Part shown: positions 13,401 to 25,400 of the stretch, one piece after another
Layout of the letters: the number at the start of each line of letters is the position of its first letter
Position numbering within the stretch: position 1 is the stretch's first letter
DNA from: Cheilinus undulatus
Taxonomy: Eukaryota; Chordata; Actinopteri; Labriformes; Labridae
Direction: 5' to 3'
Length of the DNA: 64,000 nucleotides
Assembly: GCF_018320785.1 (NCBI RefSeq)
Contig: NC_054867.1
Location: 28,399,855-28,463,854, forward strand
Made by a program: the position numbers and the translations under genes
Notes under the pieces: generated by a model
Told to the model about the DNA's origin: nothing
Database searches by the model: none
The model's input: the letters and a program-made list of their open reading frames with translations, nothing else

Positions 13401-16400
13401 GAAGAGAATCTCGTAGCATAAAATACAGACATGCATCCCTTGTTGGATACTGTTGTCACCGCAGGCCTTTGAGAATCGGCTTATTGGTTTCTCTAGATCT
13501 GCAGTGTTTTATCTGTCTACACTGAATACTTTCATTTTGGTCATATTTCAACAAAGACCATAAAGGTGGCCTTTTTTGATTAATTATTTTATGAGTAATG
13601 GCTTTAGGACCAAACACGGTTAATACTGTGAACCCATTAGTCAGATGGGTGGTAAAAAAGCATACACTCTGTGTTAAAAACTGAAATTATCAGAGAAGAC
13701 CATAGCTCAACTCAGATTGCCCACCCAAGGCATGATAAGTGCCCATAATGTCTCACCTTCATTATGAATGTCAGGTGTAATAGTAGGATGTAGTCGTTCC
13801 ATCTTTATGTTGCCATCAGAAGTAGCAACAGTGACACTACAGTGGCAAGACATGTCTGTTTTGTGAAGCTCAGACTGATGTGCATATGCTTGTGAAGAGT
13901 ATGTGTATGTGAAGCTAATGCTGTGTCTTTGTATGCTGTGATTACACAGCAGTGTAACACAATGTGAAATCATAGGCTTGGACAATAACTAAACACTGGC
14001 AGAATCAAAGTGAAAGCACTAAGGCGTAAATGTAGTGGCAAAGCTCTTACTGCAATCTGTAAAGGGCTGCTGATCCGGTCAGGACAGTGCTGGACTGGGA
14101 AGAAAATTTGGCCCTGGAATTTTTGCTGTGAACTGGCCCTTTACTATACACTTGCACTATATGGACAAAAATGTTTGGCCTCCTGACCATTACACCGACA
14201 GGGACTGCAATGACATTGTTTTTAAATACATGTACATTAATATGGATTCCTCTCTCTTGTTGTTGGAGGTGAACATGGTGGAAGTACATTAAAAAAACTT
14301 GATTAAACAAAGATACAATCATACATACCTACTCCGACATATGTCATCCTATTGGGATCCTGTATGCCAGATTACTAGTCCAACCTTGAGACAAGGCATA
14401 GAGACAAGAACAAGATGTTTTTTAAAAAGACTTTGAAAAACTTGAGTATTTACACATTTTAGGAAATACATTTATTTGTCATGTTTCCCTAGATATGATG
14501 GCAGAATCAAAACATGAATTATGCTAAAATCAGCCAGTTAGCTTAGCTGGTAGGGGATGAAAGTAAAACAAAACAATAATACACCATGCTATGGCTCTTA
14601 TGTCCTCAGTTTAGGGCTGAATGATTTGGGAAAATTATCTAATTACCTCCGCCAAGGAGGTTATGTGATCGGCAGGGTTTGTTAGTTAGTTAGTTTGTTT
14701 GTTAGCAACATGACTCAAAAACTTATGAACAGATTTTGATGAAATTCTCAGGAAATGTCAGAAATGGCATAAGTAAGAACTCATTAGATTTTGGGAGCAA
14801 TCCAGATCACCGTCTGGATCCAGGAATTCTTTAAAGGATTCTCTACTATTGGGAGTAAGGGCTAATGGTGGAGGTCTGCGCTTTCTGAGTGCTTTTCTAG
14901 TTGCAAATTTTTTTCCCCAATATAGCGATTGCAATTTAATATGCAGTTATTTAAGTTCTTCATCTTACATATTTTCCAACAAACTCGAGCAATGAGTTAT
15001 TCTATACTATAAACAGCACGATATTCAGTTAATCCAGGGCTGACAATTTTTGAAAAAAATATCGAATGTGATAATTTTGACTCGTTTTGCAAATTGGATA
15101 TTGGTGTTGTATTAAAGGGAAAGGGAATAATTTTTTATGCCATTCTAATATTTTTTAAAAACACATACAGAAATGAAGAAAGTATGATGTTTTTGTAGCT
15201 TATTCTAAAAAGATGGCACTTAAATGAACTTTATGTAATGTGTAATATCTTTGCAAACTGCAAAAAAGTTTTAAACTGATATTTAGACAGAAAGTTCAGG
15301 TTAAAGACATCTTGCACCTTTCTTCCACCTTTGAAGATTGCAGCAGCCCATATTGCGATTTAGCAAATTTGCGATTAATTGCCCAGCCCTAGCACAGTTA
15401 CAATTTCTGTCAACACAAGTTAAACAAAATACAACCTGTTTATGAATTTGTTTAAAGGTAAAGGTAGGACAGAGCAAGGCTGCTTTTATATGTTCACAGT
15501 CTACATGCTAAGCTAACCACCTGCTGTCTGATGCTTCATACAGCCTACTTGAGAGAAGGGTTCATTTTTCATCTCATCAAGTAGAGTATATACTAAAAAT
15601 GTGAACCTTTCATTTAAAATAGGGCCAACTTTGGAGAAATATGTTAGGTGAGGTTGAATAAAACTTACTTAAGATGTTCATTCAAGGCCGCACATTTAAT
15701 GCACATGTTTGAACTTAATTTTAACAGATTGTTCTTAGTAACTTACTTTTAATAACTTACATTTTGAACTCATGAGAAACAATAGCCTTCATCATTATTT
15801 TTTCTGTCCTTTTTAGGCATATAAGCATATCAACACAGTGTGCCTTCATCCGCTCTATAAGTGTGACTTATTGTGAGCGCAAGTTTACCTACTACCTTTT
15901 CTTTCTCACCAGTGCTTATACAGAAGCCTACAATGTGTGTTCGGTGGCTTCTGCTCCACTCACCGTTTCAGCGGATGATGTCCCAGAAGAGACAGCGGTT
16001 GAGGAAGACCAGGGTCGCACCTCTGAGGAAGAAGAGGCAGGTGCAGATAGTAATTATTGCAGACAGGTAAGTTGGGGTATATTATATCCTTAAAATGTTA
16101 TTTAATCATATTTTTGTGGGCCAATACTTTTTAAAGCTGAATGTCACCTTTTACAAATACAAGGCTAAAATGATAACATACATGGAGAACAAATACTTGA
16201 CCTTGAGCAGTGCACATGTCGCACATCATGCCTTCTACGGGAGGTCAATACGCTGCTAAGAGGATGTCTTCATTATTGAGATCCTGATTGATGCTTAGAG
16301 GTGATGTGAAGAGCAGAGCCAGTATTATTTGTTAAGCTGGCACCATGATGCATTAGTTCTTTAACCCTAAGCTTATAACAACTAAATGATCTTATTGTTT

Positions 16401-19400
16401 ACAGCCTGATGGCAGATCCAGGGCTTTTTACATAGCAAAAGAGTTGGTGGACACAGAGAGACTGTAAGTATACTGATCAAACATCTCATCTTATTGGTTT
16501 AACTCTAGTTTTGTTCTGTTCTTCCCTTTGATTGATGGTGTTTTTCTTTCCATGTTCACAGACATGTGAAAACCCTCAAGCTTCTCCAGGAAGTAAGTAA
16601 GAAGAAATGGTGTTTAAATGAAATTTATCATAATGTAATTCTTATGTACAACTCTGTATAAAAGACCACAGCAAATTCATTTTTCCTCTACTTTTTACAG
16701 GTTTTTGTTTGAATTAGTACAATTGTAAAAGTTATTTTATCACAACTTCCAAAAATCCAGATGACTACTCAAGGGCATCCCAGCAATGATAAAAGTAATA
16801 GATGAACAAGTGCACAATAGACCACTTCATCAGTGGTCTTATCAATTATAGAGTTCTTTAGATATTATCATCTTCATGATCATCAACATTTTATTTAAAC
16901 CTAAAAAATAATTTGAAAAAAAAAGGAAAAATTATGTCATAACTCTTGAACTCTCTGCAGTCAGGTACTATCTTGTTATACAGTTCCGTAAGAAAAGAAG
17001 AAGAAGAAGAAACAAGGAAATTTAGACATTTGGGGAAAAAAGAGATTTAATTTTTTAAACAAAATATAACTGTTTCTCCAGGACTTTCGTGAAGCAGTGG
17101 GGGCAGCAGTTGGGGATGAGGGGGATCCTGTGCTGGATGAAGAGAGGCTGCGAGAAATTCTCAACGAGCTTCCTGATGTTTACACCCTGCACCGCAGGAT
17201 CCTCAATGAGCTTGAGAATCGACTGCGACACTGGTGAGGCAATACAACCATCCCATACCATTAATTCAAAATGCACATGACAGAAAATTAATTTCCTTCC
17301 ATACTCATCCCTTCTCTGTTGCACCAGAGTGTTAGATGTGACCTGATGACTGTGTTTTCATCATTCAGGGAAGAGAGCCAGAGGATTGCAGACATCTTTC
17401 TGTCCAGAAAAGCAGAGTTTCTTGTTTTTACCACTTACATCGGTCACTACGACAGAAGTATGAGCCTGTTGGAGGACAGCTGTCAAACCTCCCCTGCTTT
17501 TGCAGCAATTGTTCACCAGTTTGAGGTCAGCACTACAGCACTTCTGTCACTTCAAACACAGAACATATTGTATACGGAAATACGTCAAAATTCAAAAATA
17601 AAGCCTCCTCAAAATTGATCTTTTAATCAGTTACTCACATATTACCAGGATATAAAAATATTTTTTCTGAGACTGTCATGCCCTCTGAAAGCCCACAACT
17701 GTGAAAAATACCATTAGGGTTCTTGCTGAAAAGGCAAGTTAAAAAAACAGTTATCTTCACTACTTTTTGTCATGTATCAAAACCCACTAGGGAATGTAAA
17801 GAGCATTTCCTACATGAGAATCAGGGTAAAGCTTTCTGGGGCTCACTCTAGAGAGGGGCCGTTTGATGTCATCAAAAACATGGTTGATCATACTATTAAG
17901 AAATGACAGTAATTTTTTATTTTTACTGTAAATACGAACTATTAGAGCAGCAGAATACAAATTGTTTTCATGATTCCTTCAGTAAACATGTAGCTTGACT
18001 CAAGATGTAAAACCTTCTGTTTTGAATACTTTGAGCCTGGTCTGGGCTGGTCCACTGAACTTAACTGTATGTTCAGTAATTTTGGACTGTGTATTGTCAT
18101 GCCAGGACCTTCAAAAAAGCTGAGATACCAAAAAAGGAAGAAGAAAAGGAGAGAGGTGACTGAGCAGTTTGACCATAATAATAGCTTATCAACAAACTTT
18201 TTTCTGTTTGCTTCAAAATCTAATATGAGCCATGCCAAAAAGACATGTTAGCCAAAAGGCTGGCACCAACACAGCTCATGATGTGCGTGTGTTGATATTA
18301 TTCATTCACATCTCTAGTGAAGCATTCCCTGGGTCTGCTGTGCATAAATGTGCTACATTGTGTAAATGTGTTACTTTGTGTCTCAAATTGCACATGAAAG
18401 TTCAAGGCGAATTTCTTCTTTTGCATGCAAAAAGTAGATCATAAAGCATTTCCTATTCCTTCTCATGTTGCTTTTGCACATTGATGCAGACAGTTTTGCT
18501 TAGTGCTCTGATATTCAGAACCTAAACTGTCTATGTATAAGATAGAAGTTGCGGGAAAATGTCAGATATTCTGATAAAAAACACATGAGGGAAATTTTGG
18601 TGTCAGCCTCTTGTTTCTGATTTGTATCTCAAGCCTCACTTATCTCTTCTCGTTATCTCATGAGCAGGGTTCAGTGTGTGTAGTGTGTGAGTTTGTGGTG
18701 CCTGTAGTGACAGAGATGAAGCACATGTTTTGTGGAAGTAGAAGTGGTGTAAAAGGTGTGCTTCCAACCATGTATTGAAAGAAAAGAGCCCTTGTGCCCA
18801 TAATTAAAAGATGCAAAGCCTTTGAGGAAAAAGCGGATCGCTAAATGAAAGCTTTCATTACATTTAAAGCAACAACTACAGTTTTTTTTTTATGTGTGGT
18901 TTAAGGACACCCAAAGGAAAAATATGGGCTTTATGTTTAGATTTTAGAACAAATATGTTTGTTATGAGCCACTCAGAACAACAGTTAAACACTGACGTCT
19001 CCTTAAAAACAGGGGAATCTTAAAATTGATGTTGGCTGCATTTCCCAGCTGCTTCTTTGAGCCCCACATCAACACATTTTTAATGGGGAGTTATAATTGG
19101 TATCAATTAAATGAACAGACACAAGACAGCATTTTCTAAACCAGTCAGCTGGAGAAGCTATTAAATTGATAAATTTAAAATATGAAACATATAAAACTGA
19201 AAATTCAACAGGGAGATTGTAGCATGTTTACTGTCCAATATTAAATTTAAAATGAAGTTTTCTCCAGCCATGGACAGAGGGGTTTTTAACAACATTTCTT
19301 GTCATTTTATTAACCACAGAGGAGAGGAGTTGGCAGAAAGTCTTTGCAAAGCTGTGCATTTTTTCCCCTCTGATTTAAGTCATCCATGTTTCTCTTTCTC

Positions 19401-22400
19401 AAGTGCCATGTGTAATAACAGCAGCGCAGTGAGCTTGTATAAGTTTATGTATCTGATATTTTTTTTATTATGAGTGTCAATTAAAGCATAGGATTTTGAA
19501 GTTTTAAATGGGAAGCAGCTGACAAAATAAATAAAATAATCACACAAGGACAAAGAATAGATCTGTCATACATACAACTTTGAAATGTGTGTTTGTTTAG
19601 AGATACTGTACACTGATAAAGTGTTTTGTTCACATGCAGTTTTCTATATTTAGTGAGATCATCTGTCTGATTTGATCAGTCTGGTAAAGAATATATACAT
19701 GTCTGGAGTATATGTGGCCCTCGTGAGCAGTGGTAACACCATCAAAATGTTTTATCTGTTTAATTCACATCAGCAGCAGAGTCCAGCGGGTGACAAAGTG
19801 TCTCTAAAACATCAGCTCCTGCAGGTTATCGTGCGTGTAGCTCAGTACCGCATGCTCCTCACTGGTGAGTCTTGTGTTAAGGTATTACTCTGAATCAAAC
19901 TATATTTCACTGTAAGTGGTTACATTCATGTTTCTCTCTGTTTACAGATTACCTGAACAACCTGTCCCCTGACTCTCAGGAATATGAAGACACTCAGGGT
20001 ACGGTAAACAAAAAGCAGAGGCGGTGTGGATAGAGACTGCTCCCTGTTACTCACAGGGGAGCTGTACGGGACTGTGTTTGTGACTCTGTTTGCACTGAAT
20101 TTATTTGCACTCATTTGGCATGGAGAAATGGCCATGAGAGAGCCAATTTAGATCTTTTTGTTTGCAGTGGTAGCCCACCAAGCAGTCATTTCAGCTCTTC
20201 TTATATGACGACTGTGATGTGTAATTCATGAGAAGGCAAGTCGAAGCAAAACTCTCTCTTATGTTCAATAAGGGAGCCTCCAAAGTCCCAGCTTGTGGTC
20301 ACAGCTGGGCTTCTGACTCATCAGTTTATGTTTTTATGTCTTTCTACAGACTAATAACAAAGAAACATCTCAACGATTATACAACTTTACTTTGACTGTG
20401 TTCATATAGTGTCTTGTCTAGTTCTAACATTCTTCTCTGTTTTTGTCTTTAACAGCTGCTGTGGCCACTGTGTCGGACATCGCAGATCAAGCAAATGACA
20501 GCTTAAAACATGGGGTAAGTATCAAGAACCTGCATACGTAACTCTGGAGGCTAAAGCACAATGTATGAATAGCTTTTAAAGACAAATATAGCCCTTAAGC
20601 ACAGTACTGCAACAAGTTTGGTTGTGTTTGTGAAACAAAGCTTTATCTGGGTTCAAAATTATTCCTATATATCTAAGATCTTCCCTGACCAGTCATCCAT
20701 CTGAAGCTAGAGGTCCTGAGCAGGATGTGAAGGGAGGAAAGCTAAGTGCTTCCAGAGTAAATGTTGCATCACATTTCATGGCACAGATTTGACGAAATGC
20801 ATGCAGAGGAAGATATATGAGAGCAGTTTCACTACAGCAAATTATCAAAATGATACTCTAAAAATGTCATCTATTTCTAATGTTTGGCTAAAAGCTTTGA
20901 CACCAACAAGACTGAGGTGTGAATAAACAAGGTGTTTCAGATATATGTGTATTTACTACCTCGTTTCAGACTAAAATATCTCAGCATCTCATTCTGATAC
21001 TGAAAAATTTTTCTCAGCATTTTTCTAATTCATCTTCTGAATCTGTGGGGCTCAAGGCAAAAATTCACAAGAGGCCTCCTGCAATGAATTCTACTGACAA
21101 AGTTAGGTTGTCACTGGAATGATGGATGCCATGCTGTCAGATAGAGCCCTCTTAGGGGATTACCCTAACTGTCACTGCAAACTTAACCCATTTTGAGCCA
21201 CTGCTGGAGTTTATAGTTTGTCAGTCCTTCCTACTGGGATGTGGATTCAGACAGCTGCCATAGGATTTGTAGGTAACATTTATGATTCCCAGAGGATGAA
21301 CCCCTACATCTGTGGTGATCCTCTGGTCATTCCACTGGTGAAACCATAAGATCCATGCCTGTGGTTATGAGTTGAATGCCAAAAAAATTATAAACAAAAA
21401 ACTAAGTTTAGAGATTAGTACTGTTACCAGAACAACCAGAAGGTTCAAGGTTCGAATCCCCACTGGACAGGGCCTTTCTGTGTGGATTCTCCCAATGCAT
21501 GGATACTCCGGCTTCCTTCCACAGTCCCACAGACATGCTTGTGTCTGTGGGGACTTAATTGCTGTAGGTATGAGAGTGACTGGCTGTTTGTCTCTATATG
21601 TCAGCCCTGGGACTGGTGACCAGTCCAGGGTGTACCTCACCTCTTACCCAGTGACAGAGGGCATGGGCTCCAGCCCCCCTGCTACCCTGAACAGGAACAG
21701 CACATAATTGAATGATGGATCTTGCAAAATTTTCAATTCAAATTGATAATTTGTCACACACTCATGATAGTTATGGTTTGTGATTAAGAACCTAAAAAGC
21801 ATACAACACTAATGCTATAAATTGGCCTTTAGTACATGTTTCAACACTGGCAAATGATAGCATGCTAACACTCAGCTGAGACTGGGGCGGTTTAAGATAA
21901 AGAGGCTAGCATGTTAGCAGCGCTGGGCAAGCTACTTGAAAATGTAGTGAGCTAGGCTCACTAGTAGCTAAGCTATGTTGTAGTAGCTATGCTTGCTATA
22001 TTTCTGCAGTGTTTCGCTTTAGTGTAGTGAAGCTATTTTTTTGTAGAGTAACACTTTTATCCTTTTTTCCTTGCTAAATAAAGGTTGAATTAACAGACAC
22101 TCAGTAACAGCTGGATTGAGGATAGAAGGTCCGACAAATAAAATTAAAAATGCAGGCCACACTCACGGTGGGTAACTTAAGGGGTTTGTCATGTTATTTT
22201 ATCCAGGATTCATCTGCGTTCCCTCCAAGGTAACTCTTACTGCTGGCAGCAGGTTTGGCACATCCTTGCATTAAGGATTAGACAGTGATATCGTCAGCTC
22301 CATGTAGCAGCTGATGTCTTCTACACATCCTTCAAAGCTCTGCTTTGGACTGTGACAGAGCTTCACTGTGCTACACTCCCACTTTGTTGTGGGAAAATGT

Positions 22401-25400
22401 TGCTTGCTGGGTGCTACCGCACTACTTACCAAAAATCAGCTAAGCTATTTGATTCAGAAAATTAAAAAAACATTACCACAAAGCTTTTGAAAAATGTGGT
22501 AAAGCTACTAATGATGCTATTTGTAGTTATGCTACTGCATAACACTGCATGTTAGCATTGTCTTTTTTAGCATGTTAGCAAGATATTTTAGAGCCTTTTT
22601 ACCTGATACTTGGCTTTAGACTCTAATTTTAAGGCACTAACTACCAGAGTAGATATAGTGACAGTCTCATGAAGAGTTATGGTATCTGTGAATAGTCTGG
22701 CTCCTAACGACAACAATTTATGACTTGCCAGATCCTTGTCTCCAAACAAAGAGCCACAAGAGTAGTTTGGGAAAAGCGGTCAATAATTATCATAAATGTG
22801 TTTTTCTAATTTGATGTGTGATTTCTCTTGCTGTTTTTCTTTCTCCGTCACTCAGGAGAACTTGTTGCGTCTGGTCAACATAGAGTACAGCGTACTTGGC
22901 CAGCGGGACCTTCTGCAGCCTGGCAGGGTATGACTCTGATAACGGCATTGTTTCTGTTTTAAACCACTAGCCCGCCCTGTCTGCCCTGCACCACCCCTCT
23001 GATGCCCTTTACACAATCATCCAGCTGGGAATCCCCAACCATCCTGCTTTTTTTCTATCTATAACAATATAAAGTAGCATTAATCATGGCAGAATCTTGT
23101 CATGTGTTGTTGTCATTTATCATTTATCATTCTGCTTTTATGATCATTTCAGTTCGATTTAATCCTGTGTTTATGCTTTTTAAATCCAGGTCTTTGTGAA
23201 AGAGGGCACCCTGATGAAGGTCAGCAGGAAGAGTCGACAACCCCGCCATCTGTTTTTGGTAAACATTTCTCCCTGTTGATGAATACTTATTCCAACACGT
23301 GACGTTAGTTTGACTACATTTGAGTTTGATATTGATGCATTACTTTAATCCTGTATATAAAGTTGATTTATTATAAATAGCTCTGTAGAGTCAGGCACTT
23401 TCTGTCTGGTCTGTTTCTGTGTCCAGACTAAGCTATTAGGAGCAGAGTTTCCTGACAGGATGTTTCTGAATGCTGACTTCCTGAGCCGATTCTCTACTGA
23501 CAGCTCAGGAAGGTCAACACCAGCTCCTTTTATTCTGAAGGATCCTGGTACACCTGTAACCTCTGGGACTCTAGGTGTTAGAGAAATGCAATCCAGTAAA
23601 GACATTCATATTTCAAAAGGAGTTTTTAACTTGCGATGAAACAAACTGATATTAATATTGCTTGCCCCTTTATGACAGACAAAGGCAAATGAGATTTTAA
23701 TCAAGAGGACGAACTCTTTAAAGATCATTTTTGATTCCAGCTAGAGGGTAGGTGTCAGACAGTGTGGTAAAGAGCATGCTGCAGAAACAGACTTTTTCAA
23801 TAGCACAGATTTTCAATAAACAATTAAATGTTAAAAAGAAATCTCTGTCGCCACAGGGTGCCAGAACAAACAAAAAGTTCCTCATTGGAGCTGTGCCAGT
23901 TTTCTCAGCAGACTGTTATAATGCAAAATGAATGTATCAGACAACTGTTAAGGTCTCTAAATCATAGGCTGGAAATTATTAACTATGCAGATTTTTTTTA
24001 AAAAACTGTCAAAATCAGCTCAGCAAAAATAGTTTATATTGTTAAAGCCACACTGCAAACAAGGGCTGCACTGTTGTAAAGTGGTTAATGCTGTCGTTTT
24101 CTGGTTTGAATCCCGTTGGACAGAGCCTTTCTGTGTGGAGTTTGCATGTTTTCCCCTGTGCATGTATGGGCTTGCTCCCACTGTCTAAAAACATTCTTTT
24201 AAGGGGGCGGATTTGTGACTTTAAATTGTCTGAAGGTGTAGCATACTCGGTTTTCTGTATTTCAGCCCTGTGATTGACTGACAGCCTGTCCTGGGTGTAC
24301 CCTGCCACTTGCCCTATGACAGCTGGGATTGACTCCAGCCCCATGTGACCTAAAACTGACAAAAGATAATGAAGGAACACCAGAAAAGAGTCAAAGATTA
24401 CTAGTTGTACTACTTTGTAAAATCCAACCCAGAAATAGTACAATCAAGAGACATTAGAAAATTCAACACCTTTGCAAATTATCCTTGGGGCATCATCAGA
24501 GCACACCCTCCTGATGTGCTTATCAAAGTTTGTGGTCTGAGCTCAACACTAAAAAAGCTCGTAAACAGCTCTTCTGGAGGAATGTTGGTAATCATCGCTG
24601 CGGAAATTCAATCCCGCCAGTTTACAAGTTTTCATGTATTATTAATGTTGGATTGCTAAAACATGCAGAGACAGTGAATTTAATGACTCATTGCAACAAA
24701 ATAATACAGAAAGTAATGATGCATTTTGATATCAACTTTGATTTCTATTCACTTGTTTCATTTATGTATGATCATGAAAAGCTCCATTATAGTTCCACTT
24801 AGACACACACAAATGCCCCTCCTGAAACAATAATCACTCATCTGCTCCAAAAAAGAAAAGTTACATTGCAACTTCCTCCACGCCATCCTCATCTTAGCTG
24901 ATTTATCTACAGAGTACTAGAACTTATCATAAAGTGTGTGCCATATTTCGATCTTCATGACTAGTTTTGATATCACAAATCCATGTCTGTATGTATTAAT
25001 AACCTTAATAGTGAAAACCTGTTACAAGGGAGCACTTTTTAAAAATTGGAGTTACAGAGTGACTCATTTGGTAAATCCACACTTCATGAAAATAACTTTA
25101 TTTGTTTTGCACTTTAAAGACTAGATTAAGGAGGTGCTTATCTGTAAATGTGTAGATAAACAGAATCCTTTAAGTCTGAAAAAAATGCATATTTAGTGGG
25201 CTTTTGTTGTTGTTTGTCCAACTTGTGATTCAAGTCTGTGGATGCATAAAAGTCAAGTTGTGTTTTAGCTTACAGTGCCACCTAGTGGAGAAATGCAGCA
25301 TAAACATGAACAATGAAGTCTGCTCTGTTTTTCAAATGAGCTATTTCACTATTAACTTAACACTTTAAATGTCTCCTGCTCACTGTAGGTTTTCTGTGAA

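Larger units (their letters stand above)
7630..15912 (+). other. fgd5: fgd5 intron 2 (8.3 kb), repeat-filled
   Basis: It is bounded by AG|gtatgc at 7630 and a pyrimidine-rich ...caccag acceptor ending at 15912. Both flanks match conserved Fgd5 protein, so the splice is secure. Inside are the split SINE and transposon end at 7839-8535, a tRNA-derived SINE at 9151, a Tc1-like remnant at 11553 and nested MITEs at 14612-15391. The rest (about 9534-11552, 12540-14611 and 15392-15912) shows no coding or RNA gene I recognise. Enhancers are possible but cannot be seen directly. Confidence 0.8.
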
